In this document: positions 7,765 through 16,169 of the stretch, piece by piece
Numbering within the stretch: position 1 is the stretch's first letter
How the letters are laid out: the number at the start of each line of letters is the position of its first letter
Source of the DNA: Moraxellaceae bacterium UBA2477
GTDB lineage: Bacteria; Pseudomonadota; Gammaproteobacteria; Pseudomonadales; Moraxellaceae
Length of the DNA: 29,532 nucleotides
Assembly: GCA_002342025.1 (NCBI GenBank)
Contig: DDPD01000063.1
Location: 1-29,532, forward strand
Direction: 5' to 3'
The notes under the pieces: model-generated
Database searches by the model: none
Told to the model about the DNA's origin: nothing
Seen by the model: the letters and a program-made list of their open reading frames with translations, nothing else
Program-made: the position numbers and the translations under genes

Positions 7765-8552
7765 GCCGGCCTCTTAGGGGACATCCAAATCACGCTGGCC
7801 ATGCGTCCGGTGCGGCCCTCGCGACGATACGAAAAAAATGACGCAGACTCCGTCCACGTGCAGTGCGTGCCACCACTCACTTGGGTTACACCCACACTCG
7901 CTAGGCGTTGCCTAGCCAGCACATATAAGTTCGCCAGCCAGTGCCCCGGCTTTTGCATAACAGGCGTAAAGGCCTGAGCAGCCTGCGCGTCTATGGCGAT
8001 GAAGGCAGTACGCACCTCGTCGCCCACTTCAAACGCTAGGGGTCCAATAGCAGGGCCCAACCAAGCCATGACGTGCTGAGCATCGGCAAACTCTGCCACC
8101 GTCTTTTCCAAAACACCATCGCACAAACCGCGCCAGCCCGCATGAGCAACGGCTACGCGCGAGCCTTCTTTATCGGTAAAAAAAACTGGCAGACAATCTG
8201 CTGTCATCACCGTCAGTGGAACTGCTAGGTCTGTCGTGGTGGCGGCGTCCGCTTCCAGTATTTGCGCCTCGCGTTCTGATGCATGAGATGACGGCGTAAT
8301 GACCCGCACCCCATGTACTTGCTTTAACCATTGCGGCGCCTCAGCAGGTGCCAGCTGACTCAATGCCCGCGCAAGTGTTTGTCGGTTTGCCGCAACACAC
8401 TGAGGGTCATCGCCGACATGGTCGCCGAGGTTCAGACTGTCAAAAGGTGCAGTGCTATAACCACCCTGGCGCGTGGTTACCAGCGCATGCACATGGGCAG
8501 GCGCTGGCCAATCTGGGCGAAGGCAGTGCGTCAACACGGTGGCGTCGGCCAT
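7761..8552 (-). CDS. pgeF: peptidoglycan editing factor / YfiH-type multicopper-fold protein
   Basis: A 263-residue protein of the PgeF (YfiH, DUF152, 'laccase domain') family, a cytosolic amidase that removes wrongly built UDP-MurNAc peptides and is sometimes annotated as polyphenol oxidase. Family motifs appear in order: TRQGGYS and NLGDHVGDDP near residues 28-50, VHGVRV near 100, MTADCLPVFF (metal-site Cys), VAHAGWRGL (metal-site His), GPAIGPLAFEVGDEV, and the C-terminal CTWTESASFFSYRREGRTGRM. The His-Cys-His metal site therefore looks intact. ATG at 8552 is preceded by GGAG eight bases upstream. It lies just downstream of rluD, as in Pseudomonas and many other gammaproteobacteria. Confidence 0.93.
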   Translation of the reverse strand: MADATVLTHCLRPDWPAPAHVHALVTTRQGGYSTAPFDSLNLGDHVGDDPQCVAANRQTLARALSQLAPAEAPQWLKQVHGVRVITPSSHASEREAQILEADAATTTDLAVPLTVMTADCLPVFFTDKEGSRVAVAHAGWRGLCDGVLEKTVAEFADAQHVMAWLGPAIGPLAFEVGDEVRTAFIAIDAQAAQAFTPVMQKPGHWLANLYVLARQRLASVGVTQVSGGTHCTWTESASFFSYRREGRTGRMASVIWMSPKRPA

Positions 8553-8591
8553 AACACGATCTCCGAATCGCGACAGGAACTCGATGTGGGC

Positions 8592-9551
8592 TTAGAGCGT
8601 GGCGGGCTGGGCATCTGCCTTAATGGCATCCAGCAAAGACACAAAGTCGGCAGGTAACTCACATTCCCACAAGCAACTTTCACCGGTGCTGGGGTGAACC
8701 AAGCCCAAGCGACGAGCATGCAAGGCCTGACGGGTAAAGGTCTTGAGCTTTTCATTGAGCTCCGCACTGGCTCCCTTAGGGAAGCGCAGACGGGCATATA
8801 CCGGATCACCCACGAGCGGATAGCCAATGTGCGCCAAGTGCACACGAATCTGGTGCGTACGACCCGTTTCGAGTTGCACGCGCACATGCGTGTGATTAGG
8901 GAATCGCTGCAGAATACGGTAATGCGTCACCGCGGGTCGCCCACCGGGCACGACAGCCATTTTCACGCGATCATGCGGATGACGATCAATCGGAGCTTCA
9001 ACCGTGCCGCCGGCGGTCATGTTGCCGTAGCTAACCGCCTCGTATTCGCGATAAACGCGTTTATCTGAGAGCTGCGCCACCAAACTGGTATGCGCCGTGA
9101 GGGTTTTGGCAACGACCATCAATCCGGTGGTATCGCGATCTAGACGATGCACAATGCCCGCACGCGGCAGCTGCGATAACAGCGGCTCATGATGCAAGAG
9201 CGCGTTCATCAGTGTGCCCTGTGAGTTCCCTGCGCCAGGATGCACAACCAGACCTGCCGGCTTATTCAGCACGATGAGCTGATCGTCTTCATGAATAATG
9301 TCTAGGGGAATGTCTTCAGCCAGCGCAATTGTTTCATCTTCTAGAATCACAGCGACGTTCAGAGTCTCGCCGCCCATGACTTTTTCTTTTGGCTTAGCCT
9401 GCTGTCCATCCAGCGTTAAGGTGCCCTCTTGTATCCATTGTTTCAGTCTTTCACGGGAATACGCCGGGAATAATTGGGCCGCCGCTTGGTCTAGCCGACT
9501 ACCGGCTAACTCAGGGGTGACGATGGCGTGCAGGGAAATCGCTTCAGACAT
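8592..9551 (-). CDS. rluD: 23S rRNA pseudouridine(1911/1915/1917) synthase
   Basis: RluD modifies three uridines in helix 69 of 23S rRNA and is important for ribosome assembly and termination. The 319-residue protein has an N-terminal S4 RNA-binding domain (about residues 18-75, containing SRERLKQWIQEGTLTLDGQ). The pseudouridine synthase domain follows, with VLNKPAGLVVHPGAGN around 94-110 and the catalytic motif HRLDRDTTGL, where D138 is the expected nucleophile. Later REYEAVSYG and GRTHQIRVHL complete the family signature. The bamD-divergent arrangement is the same in Pseudomonas. RluD is preferred over RluC because of this context and the VHPGAGN and HRLDRDTTGL motifs. Confidence 0.95.
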   Translation of the reverse strand: MSEAISLHAIVTPELAGSRLDQAAAQLFPAYSRERLKQWIQEGTLTLDGQQAKPKEKVMGGETLNVAVILEDETIALAEDIPLDIIHEDDQLIVLNKPAGLVVHPGAGNSQGTLMNALLHHEPLLSQLPRAGIVHRLDRDTTGLMVVAKTLTAHTSLVAQLSDKRVYREYEAVSYGNMTAGGTVEAPIDRHPHDRVKMAVVPGGRPAVTHYRILQRFPNHTHVRVQLETGRTHQIRVHLAHIGYPLVGDPVYARLRFPKGASAELNEKLKTFTRQALHARRLGLVHPSTGESCLWECELPADFVSLLDAIKADAQPATL

Positions 9552-9554
9552 GGT

Positions 9555-9583
9555 TTGGCGGGCTCGTCGCGCTAGTGTTTAAT
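9555..9583 (+). promoter_or_regulatory. candidate sigma-70 promoter of bamD
   Basis: TTGGCG (9555-9560), a 17-base spacer and TTTAAT (9578-9583) fit a sigma-70 promoter and would start RNA near 9590, about 46 bases before the bamD ATG. It overlaps the start of the divergent rluD gene. Confidence 0.5.
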
Positions 9584-9590
9584 AGGCGAC

Positions 9591-9596
9591 ATTGTA
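9591..9596 (-). promoter_or_regulatory. candidate -10 of rluD promoter
   Basis: TACAAT on the minus strand (9596-9591) is a 5/6 match to the sigma-70 -10 and lies 40 bases before the rluD ATG. The -35 region is weak (TGAGCA at 18 bases spacing), so this is a modest call. Confidence 0.4.
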
Positions 9597-9635
9597 CTCG
9601 CGCACCACGCTCGGTGCTCATTGTTGGATGAATCC

Positions 9636-10379
9636 ATGAAAATGCTGCTTGCACGCTCGTTAATTATCGCCATTCCCGTGGCCTTGGCTGGTTGCGCAGT
9701 GACCCCAAAAGTCACTGTGAAGTCCGAAGCACAGTACTACCAAGAGGCCAATGCCTCACTTAAATCCGGAAACTACACTGGCGCCGTTACGGCCTTCGAG
9801 GCGCTTGAATCGCAATATCCGGTCGGCAACTACACAGAGCAGGCACAGCTGGAAGTCATCTACGCCAAGCTCATGCAGGCCGATTACACCGCCGCCATTG
9901 CCGCCGCTGATCGTTACTTGCGCTTGTATCCGGAGTCATCGCGTATTGACTACGTGTTGTATCTGCGGGGCTTAGCGAACTATAACGCCGATCAAGATGG
10001 CTTGTTAAAGCGCTTACCTATCAATATGGCGCACCGCGACTTAGGCCAAGCAAAAGTTGCTTTTGACGATTTCCGTCAACTGATTACACGCTACCCCAAC
10101 AGTCCGTATGTGACCGACGCACGTCAACGCATGATCTATTTGCGCAACCAATTAGCCGAATCTGAAATGCATGTAGCGCGTTACTACCAAACGCGCGGCG
10201 CACTTGTGGCGGTCATCAATCGCGCCCGTTGGGTCGTTGAAAACTACCCTGAAAGCAGTGCCCTTCCAGAAGCGCTGAAACTCCTGGCCACAAGCTACGA
10301 GGCCTTGGGCATGAAGGAGCTCGCAAAGCAAACCAACGAATTGATCGCCGTTAACACTCAGTCGTCTGCACGTAACTGA
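9636..10379 (+). CDS. bamD: outer-membrane assembly lipoprotein BamD
   Basis: Essential lipoprotein of the BAM complex, which inserts beta-barrel proteins into the outer membrane; formerly ComL or YfiO. From the ATG at 9636 the protein has 247 residues. It starts with a lipoprotein signal (MKMLLARSLIIAIPVALAGC) with lipobox LAGC and lipidated Cys20. The body is five tetratricopeptide-like repeats, beginning YYQEANASLKSGNYTGAVTAFEAL and including FRQLITRYPNSPYVTDARQRM. An in-frame TTG at 9621 would add five residues before the signal; the ATG is preferred because the signal peptide is then a normal length. The 3' end overlaps the convergent PilY1-like gene by 22 bases. Confidence 0.95.
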   Translation: MKMLLARSLIIAIPVALAGCAVTPKVTVKSEAQYYQEANASLKSGNYTGAVTAFEALESQYPVGNYTEQAQLEVIYAKLMQADYTAAIAAADRYLRLYPESSRIDYVLYLRGLANYNADQDGLLKRLPINMAHRDLGQAKVAFDDFRQLITRYPNSPYVTDARQRMIYLRNQLAESEMHVARYYQTRGALVAVINRARWVVENYPESSALPEALKLLATSYEALGMKELAKQTNELIAVNTQSSARN

Positions 10380-13036
10380 CGTTGCTTAATCCGCTGGCGA
10401 TAACCGATAGGCGCTGAAACACTTATTGACGCACTATCGCCAGCGGACACTCCAAACCAGCCCAATTCCCCTTCCTCCGTCACATAGGCCTCACCTACCG
10501 ATAAGCCGGACACGGGCAGCTCTGCAGTTGCCGCCAGAGTGACCACACCATTTTTCTCGTTTCGCCAAGGCCAGCGATAGAGTCTGGCTTGCCACGCCCA
10601 TTCAGGGCAGAGACTGCTCGACCATGCGGGCTGCTCACTAGCCAATACCACGTACTCGCTTATCCAACGTGCCGGCTGGGCAATTTGCTCGTTAGGGGCA
10701 AGCTCACGAAACCAGCCAACAGTATGTGTGGGTGGCTGCAAACTGCTACTCCACTGAGTCAAATGAGACTCCGTCAGGGCTGATCCACTCTCACTAGCAG
10801 CATCCAAGGCCAGCGTATCGAGGAAGGCATAAACAGTCGCTGGACGACGCTCACCCTCGTCCAGTGTCGCCACCGCCGTCAAAGCCAAACCGGGAAAACG
10901 CTTACCCTGAGCATCTCGGAGCCAAGTCAGCGAGGGCGCATGGGTAAACAAAACTCCGCTATCCGAAAAGTCTGCAATACGATTTAGGCTGACCTCCAGT
11001 GCTGATACATGACTCGGGTTAGGGGCTATGCGCAAACGCCAAACGCGGCCAACCTCGTCAACACCATACGCCAACAGAGCGCCATCTTGTCCGTGAAGAC
11101 TCTGCCACGCAGCCCGCCACGGGGACGACAGTAGAGCGAACTGTTCAGAATTCGCTTGCCAGACCTCGCTACCCTGACGGCCATCAACCAATATGAGCTG
11201 CGACGGTGCTTGAGCCGTTGCGGCACTGAGCACAATAAGCGGATGCAGTTGGCTATCATTAAGACGTAACGGCAAAACACTGAGGCTGCCCCATCGCTGT
11301 CGTTGAGCGCGAAATAAGGGCATGCTGTCGTTCAATAAAGGCAAAAATCCGGATCTCGGCTGACTGGGCTGCGCCAAATTTAATACCACCCATTGCTGAT
11401 CCACTAACCCATACAGCCAGCGTTGTCCGAATGCGTCTAGACTCTCCTCCTGTGTTGCTGCAGACAGCGGCGGCCAAAGCGCCCACTGATTTTTCGACGT
11501 GGCGTAGATATCATCTGCGGTATGAATAGGCTGGCTCTCATTTCTCATAAGCTCCGCCCACCGAGTCGCACTTTCGCGAGGCCTCCACGCCCATAACCAA
11601 GAAGCGCTGTTGGCATCTTGCGCCTGAACACTACCATCACCGCTCATCCAAAGTAGGACTCCAGATCTCCCAGTTGGCATAGCGGCACTTGCACCGGCAT
11701 CGACGTATAGACTGCTACCACGTAAACGTGAAGCTAGTGGCGGCTCAGCCCAGGCTTGCCAGTCGGCGTGCAAGCCCTTAAAGATGGGCCATTGCTCCGA
11801 CAGTGTGACGAGCGCTTGGTGTGGCTGAGCATCGCTTAGCCACACTGGAACAGGCAGCAGCTCAGGAACCTCAGGTTGCGATGGCAGAGCATTACAGTGC
11901 TCAGCGGGACTACAATGATGTATGCGAGGCCAACCTAGCCACGCACGCCGGCCTGGAACGACTTGCTCCCACTGCCTATCCACACCTATGACACCGGAGC
12001 TCGCGACACGCAATTGTTGCCCTACCAACAGCGCAGGTAGTGACAAACTTTGATCTCGCCAGCGCGCTAAGGCTTCAGAATTCGTTGGATGACTCGAAGA
12101 CACCTCAAGTCGTCGAGCGAGTTCGCAGCCCGTCGCAGCATCCAATAGCTTCTGCGTCTCTTCGCTCAATACATAAGCCTGGGCGGGTAACTGCACTCCA
12201 GCTCCAGGCAACAAACTTTTGAGTCTGCGCAAGAGCTGCTCACGCCCTGTTCGCGCGACACTGGGCTCTTCCCATTCTATTAAGACCACTGCTGGCGCCT
12301 CGGGCTGCCATACCGCCCATGCCCCTTGTTGCGAGGCAGCTTGGGCTTGCCAGCGCAGAATCCAGGGCGGGTGTGGCCACTCACCAGAGTGCGCTTGCTG
12401 TTGCCACTCATGTATTGCGCCCTGCATGCTAAATCGTGCGATAGGGCCGGTTTCGGTGTTGTGATATGCCGGTGCATCTAGGACAAATGAGGTGCCATCA
12501 GCAAACTCCAGCCAGAAGGCTGGCCACTGAGATGGCACCTGCCGAAGGGGGAGATCTAGGGTTAGCGCCTGAAGAGAAATAGGCTGCTCGGGAAGGGGCC
12601 ACTGCAAGGCCAGACGATGTGGCTGCACGATAGACCACTGATCGGTATCGTTCGATGATGCCTGCGTATTGCGCAGCAGACGCAATGTCCTGCTGACCTG
12701 CTGACGTGGCCATAACACCTTGGCCTCTAGGCCGACGCTCGGATGCAGCAGCTCCGTGGAGGCTGTGGGCTGAGTCACTGCGATGGCGCCCAAAGCGATT
12801 CCTTCAGCTGGCAGTGGGCGCTGAGCCTGCCAAGGACTACTCAGAGCCGCTTGAAGCACATCCAATTGTTCGCGCAACCACTGGGTATCGCCGGATGCAC
12901 TTGAGCTCGCTGTATCAATGCTCAGCCAGAGTTTATGTGCAGGTATCACGGCGCTTTCATAGCGCGAGACAGGCTCCGCCGCTTGAACAGCAGAACACTG
13001 CAGCAATAAAAAGAACCACACGAAAAACAAGTACAC
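10358..13036 (-). CDS. diverged PilY1-like type IV pilus tip/adhesin protein
   Basis: An 892-residue exported protein. It starts at a GTG (13036) behind a GGAGGAGG ribosome-binding site and has a signal peptide (MYLFFVWFFLLLQCSAVQA, then AEP). The C-terminal half (about residues 455-745) resembles the PilY1 beta-propeller: WMSGDGSVQAQDANSASWLW at 463-482 mirrors 'DGMLHAFDAATGEELWAF', QLILVDGRQGSEVW at 613-626 mirrors 'LYVVDLATG', and GVDEVGRVWRL at 658-668 mirrors 'GDLLGNLWRF'. No calcium loop DxDxDGxxD and no N-terminal von Willebrand A domain are visible; the first 450 residues are unrecognised and Trp/Gln-rich. The link to pili also rests on the nearby pilVWX-fimT genes. Homology is inferred from motif order, so the name is tentative. 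Confidence 0.65.
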   Translation of the reverse strand: MYLFFVWFFLLLQCSAVQAAEPVSRYESAVIPAHKLWLSIDTASSSASGDTQWLREQLDVLQAALSSPWQAQRPLPAEGIALGAIAVTQPTASTELLHPSVGLEAKVLWPRQQVSRTLRLLRNTQASSNDTDQWSIVQPHRLALQWPLPEQPISLQALTLDLPLRQVPSQWPAFWLEFADGTSFVLDAPAYHNTETGPIARFSMQGAIHEWQQQAHSGEWPHPPWILRWQAQAASQQGAWAVWQPEAPAVVLIEWEEPSVARTGREQLLRRLKSLLPGAGVQLPAQAYVLSEETQKLLDAATGCELARRLEVSSSHPTNSEALARWRDQSLSLPALLVGQQLRVASSGVIGVDRQWEQVVPGRRAWLGWPRIHHCSPAEHCNALPSQPEVPELLPVPVWLSDAQPHQALVTLSEQWPIFKGLHADWQAWAEPPLASRLRGSSLYVDAGASAAMPTGRSGVLLWMSGDGSVQAQDANSASWLWAWRPRESATRWAELMRNESQPIHTADDIYATSKNQWALWPPLSAATQEESLDAFGQRWLYGLVDQQWVVLNLAQPSQPRSGFLPLLNDSMPLFRAQRQRWGSLSVLPLRLNDSQLHPLIVLSAATAQAPSQLILVDGRQGSEVWQANSEQFALLSSPWRAAWQSLHGQDGALLAYGVDEVGRVWRLRIAPNPSHVSALEVSLNRIADFSDSGVLFTHAPSLTWLRDAQGKRFPGLALTAVATLDEGERRPATVYAFLDTLALDAASESGSALTESHLTQWSSSLQPPTHTVGWFRELAPNEQIAQPARWISEYVVLASEQPAWSSSLCPEWAWQARLYRWPWRNEKNGVVTLAATAELPVSGLSVGEAYVTEEGELGWFGVSAGDSASISVSAPIGYRQRIKQRQLRADD

Positions 13037-13113
13037 GCGGCCTCCTCCCTGAGGCTTAGTTCCCTATAAGGCTAGACCACGCTGCGCGCTTTCGCGACGG
13101 CACTACCGCAACT

Positions 13114-14739
13114 TTAGACGCCGATTTTCCAACCATTCACGATCGGGTAGCGGCGATCTTTGCCGAAGCCGCGCTGAGTGATGCGCGGGCCAGTTGCGGC
13201 TTGCCGACGCTTGTATTCGTTGATGTCTACCAGCCTGAGCACACGCAGTACCGTCTCGCGCTCGAAGCCAGCGGCAATGATGGCTTCGGCACTCTCATCG
13301 CACTCCACGTAACGACGTAAAATTTCGTCGAGCACCGGATACGGCGGCAGCGAATCTTCGTCTTTTTGATCGGGAGCGAGCTCCGCTGACGGCGGCCGGT
13401 CAATCACGCGCTGCGGAATCGGTGGATGCTCTGGCGACTGCGCGTTACGCCATTCGCAGAGCCTGAACACCAGCGTCTTGGGCACATCTTTGAGCACATC
13501 GAAACCACCGGCCATATCGCCATAGAGCGTGGCATAACCCACCGACATCTCGGATTTGTTGCCGGTGGTCAGCACCAAATAACCGAGTTTGTTGGAGATA
13601 GCCATGAGCAGCACACCGCGCGAGCGGGCCTGCAAATTCTCTTCAGTCTTATCGGCGGCCATGCCCGAGAATGTATCCGCCAAAGTCGCACTGAATGCTT
13701 CCACCATAGGCGCAATACTCAGCACGGAGTAATGTACGCCCAGTGTCTTGGCCTCCTCTTCGGCATCATCCAGGCTGATCTGAGCCGTGTAGCGATAAGG
13801 CATCATGACCGCACGCACACGGTCGGCACCCAACGCATCCACCGCGACCGCCAGCGTTAGCGCCGAATCAATACCGCCGGACAGCCCCAGCACAATGCCT
13901 TTGAATCCGCACTTGTGGGTGTAGTCGCGCACAGCCAGCACCAAGGCCTGATAGACCGAGGCTTCCAGTGTTGGCATGGCGGCCTGAGCCGCTGGCAAAA
14001 AACGCTGCGTGGCGGTATCGAAATCAACACAGTAGAGGCCAGACTCGAACCACGGCGCCTGTAACGCGGCCGTGCCATCGGCTTGCAGCACAAAGGAGCC
14101 GCCATCAAAAATGAGCTCGTCTTGCCCACCCACGAGATTGCAATACACCACCGGCAGGGCCGTTTCCTGACAACGCTGAGCAACCACGCGCTGCCGTTCA
14201 CTGGCCTTGCCGGCGTGAAATGGCGAAGCATTCAAGTTCAAGATCAAGTCTGCGCCTGCCGCCTGAGCCGCACGAGCAGGGCCCACATGCCAAATGTCTT
14301 CGCAAATAGTCAGTGCCAAACGCAGACCATTTTGCTCAAACACCACGGCATCGTGACCGGGAACAAAATAGCGGCGCTCATCAAACACCTGATTATTCGG
14401 CAACTGCTGCTTGGCATAACGTGCCAGCACAACGCCATCTCGTAGCGCCCAAGCGGCATTGCGCAGACCATCCGCATGCGATTCCGGCAGACCAAAAACG
14501 AGTGTGATACCGCGCACCGCACTGAGCTGCGCCAGCGCTTGCTCAACGCGAACCGCGAGGCTGGGGCGTAGAAGTAAATCTTCCGGCGGGTAACCTGTCA
14601 GGCTGAGCTCGGGAAAGACAATGACATCCGCGCCGTCTTGGTCGCGTGCCCGTTGCGCCGCTTGAATTAAATGCCCGGTATTGCCGGGAATATCACCGAC
14701 TAAGAGGTTGAGCTGAGCTAGTGCAATGCGTAAAGGCAT
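13114..14739 (-). CDS. nadE: glutamine-dependent NAD+ synthetase
   Basis: Last step of NAD synthesis: it amidates nicotinic-acid adenine dinucleotide using glutamine and ATP. The 541-residue protein is the two-domain form. The N-terminal nitrilase-fold amidase shows the catalytic triad E44 (FPELSLTGY), K110 (AKQQLPN) and C146 (LTICEDIW). The C-terminal synthetase has the ATP-pyrophosphatase P-loop LSGGIDSALT around residue 290 and TTGNKSEMSVGY further on. The length fits the shorter proteobacterial NadE group (about 540 residues) rather than the 680-residue actinobacterial type. It lies on the same strand as the PilY1-like gene, 77 bases upstream of it, with no clear terminator between, so co-transcription is possible. 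Confidence 0.95.
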   Translation of the reverse strand: MPLRIALAQLNLLVGDIPGNTGHLIQAAQRARDQDGADVIVFPELSLTGYPPEDLLLRPSLAVRVEQALAQLSAVRGITLVFGLPESHADGLRNAAWALRDGVVLARYAKQQLPNNQVFDERRYFVPGHDAVVFEQNGLRLALTICEDIWHVGPARAAQAAGADLILNLNASPFHAGKASERQRVVAQRCQETALPVVYCNLVGGQDELIFDGGSFVLQADGTAALQAPWFESGLYCVDFDTATQRFLPAAQAAMPTLEASVYQALVLAVRDYTHKCGFKGIVLGLSGGIDSALTLAVAVDALGADRVRAVMMPYRYTAQISLDDAEEEAKTLGVHYSVLSIAPMVEAFSATLADTFSGMAADKTEENLQARSRGVLLMAISNKLGYLVLTTGNKSEMSVGYATLYGDMAGGFDVLKDVPKTLVFRLCEWRNAQSPEHPPIPQRVIDRPPSAELAPDQKDEDSLPPYPVLDEILRRYVECDESAEAIIAAGFERETVLRVLRLVDINEYKRRQAATGPRITQRGFGKDRRYPIVNGWKIGV

Positions 14740-14748
14740 GATTTTAGT

Positions 14749-14776
14749 TTGCAGTCGTGTCGAAGTTGCCTAGGAT
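14749..14776 (+). promoter_or_regulatory. candidate promoter of the small zinc-ribbon-like gene
   Basis: TTGCAG (14749-14754), a 16-base spacer and TAGGAT (14771-14776) would start RNA near 14783. That is upstream of the ATG at 14811 and downstream of the alternative GTG at 14757, which supports the ATG as the real start. Confidence 0.45.
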
Positions 14777-14810
14777 AGACGAGGACAGGTTCAAGCTGAA
14801 GGAAACACTG

Positions 14811-15068
14811 ATGGCTATGTTGATTCGTTTTTTACTTTTTGCAGCCATTGCGTGGTACGGCTATCGCTTGGTGAGGAAACTGCTCGACAAGCAGGCGTCT
14901 CTCCCACCCACGCCCCCAACTACGGAAAAGTCGCCGGAAGCGATGTTGGCATGTGCCTATTGCCAGGTCCATATCCCCGTAGGCGAGAGCACACAATCGC
15001 GCGGCAAAGTCTTTTGTTGCGAAGCACACCGCGACAGTTATTTCCGCGAAAACCCACCTCAGGATTAA
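14811..15068 (+). CDS. small membrane-anchored Cys-rich protein (PP0621-like)
   Basis: An 85-residue protein. ATG at 14811 is chosen because AAGGAA lies six bases upstream; a longer frame from GTG at 14757 has no ribosome-binding site. Residues 1-20 (MAMLIRFLLFAAIAWYGYRL) form one membrane segment. After a Pro-rich linker the C-terminus holds a zinc-ribbon-like pattern: CAYCQVHIPVGES, then KVFCCEAHRDSYF (C-x2-C ... C-C-x2-H). This resembles short conserved hypothetical proteins of the PP0621 type found beside pilS or thiO in Pseudomonas. Function is unknown. The stop TAA overlaps the stop of thiO tail to tail (15065-15068). It is the only plus-strand gene between nadE and fimT. Confidence 0.75.
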   Translation: MAMLIRFLLFAAIAWYGYRLVRKLLDKQASLPPTPPTTEKSPEAMLACAYCQVHIPVGESTQSRGKVFCCEAHRDSYFRENPPQD

Positions 15069-16144
15069 GGCAGTATTTGGTAGGGGGCGGCATCTAAATT
15101 GCCGGCCCTCCCCAACAGCTGATCGCATAGCAATTGCGCGGACGCTGGTGCCAGCACGAGACCATTGCGAAACTGCCCCGCGTTCACCCACACACCGGGG
15201 TGATTGGGCACTTCGCCAATAAACGGAATGCCATTGGGAGAAGCCGGACGTAAACCGGCCCACTGCGCCACACAAGGCGCCTGCGCCAGCGTAGGCCACA
15301 AGCTCAGCGCGGCGGCTCGCAAGGTGGCATGCGCCGTCTCCGTAATGGACTTTTCGAAGCCCGTATCTTCCAGCGTCGAGCCACACAGCACGAGGCCATC
15401 ACGGCGAGGAATCACGTAATGACCCTTCCGCAATATCATGGTTTTCAACGCACCCGGCGCAAGCTGATACAGCTGCATCTGGCCCTTTATTGGGCGAATC
15501 GGCAGAGTCAAACCTATGTCACGCAGCAAGTGTTGCGTCCACGCGCCGCCCGTGAGTACCACGGCATCAGCCTCCAGCTTTTCGCCATGGGCTAACACCA
15601 CCTGCGGTTTCGGCTGGCTCGCCACCCGAACCACTTCTGCTTGCTCTCGCAGTGTGACTCGTCGCTGGCCAACCAAAGCGGCACGTAATGCCTTTAGCAG
15701 TCGTGGGTTTCGTACCTGCGCTACGTCAGGCAAATAGACCCCATGCTCAACATCGCCCGCTAGCCCAGGCCAACGCCGATGCAGGGCATTTGTCGGCAAC
15801 AGGTCACAGGCAACACCCTGTTGCTGCGCCCAAGCCTGTGCGTCGCGCGCATCCAAGGTATCCAGAAAGAGTAAGCCGCTGCGTGTGAATTCAGCATCCA
15901 GTCCGGTTTCATCTAGGAGTGCCTGAGTTAATGTGGGATACGCTGCCTGCGCCCATCGCGCCAGAGCAGTGACCGCTGGTGGATAACGCCAAGGATACAG
16001 AGGCGACACGATGCCGCCACCGGCCCACGATGCTTCCTGGCCTATGCTTCCGCGCTCCAGCAGCGTCACGTCAACGCCCGCAGCGGCTAGCAGTCGCGTG
16101 CTGAGCAAACCATTTATTCCGCCACCCACTACGATCACACGCAT
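15065..16144 (-). CDS. thiO: glycine oxidase / FAD-dependent D-amino-acid oxidase family
   Basis: A 359-residue FAD enzyme of the DAO family. Glycine oxidase ThiO makes iminoglycine for the thiazole ring of thiamine. The Rossmann FAD motif is at the start (MRVIVVGGGINGLLSTRLLA). EASWAGGGIVSPLYPW follows near residues 38-53 and is typical of ThiO. GLRPASPNGIPFIGEV and NAGQFRNGLVLAPASA occur near the C-terminus. The ATG at 16144 is chosen over an upstream frame because it places the FAD motif at residue 4. The gene sits immediately downstream of fimT, as the equivalent oxidase does beside fimT in P. aeruginosa. No other thiamine gene is in the window, so the substrate assignment rests on family and context only. 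Confidence 0.85.
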   Translation of the reverse strand: MRVIVVGGGINGLLSTRLLAAAGVDVTLLERGSIGQEASWAGGGIVSPLYPWRYPPAVTALARWAQAAYPTLTQALLDETGLDAEFTRSGLLFLDTLDARDAQAWAQQQGVACDLLPTNALHRRWPGLAGDVEHGVYLPDVAQVRNPRLLKALRAALVGQRRVTLREQAEVVRVASQPKPQVVLAHGEKLEADAVVLTGGAWTQHLLRDIGLTLPIRPIKGQMQLYQLAPGALKTMILRKGHYVIPRRDGLVLCGSTLEDTGFEKSITETAHATLRAAALSLWPTLAQAPCVAQWAGLRPASPNGIPFIGEVPNHPGVWVNAGQFRNGLVLAPASAQLLCDQLLGRAGNLDAAPYQILP

Positions 16145-16169
16145 GTCATAAAACCTAAGCACCCATCCA

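Noticed and set aside
14741..14746. TAAAAT as a -10 for nadE
   Set aside because: It is only two bases from the nadE ATG, so RNA would start inside the gene.
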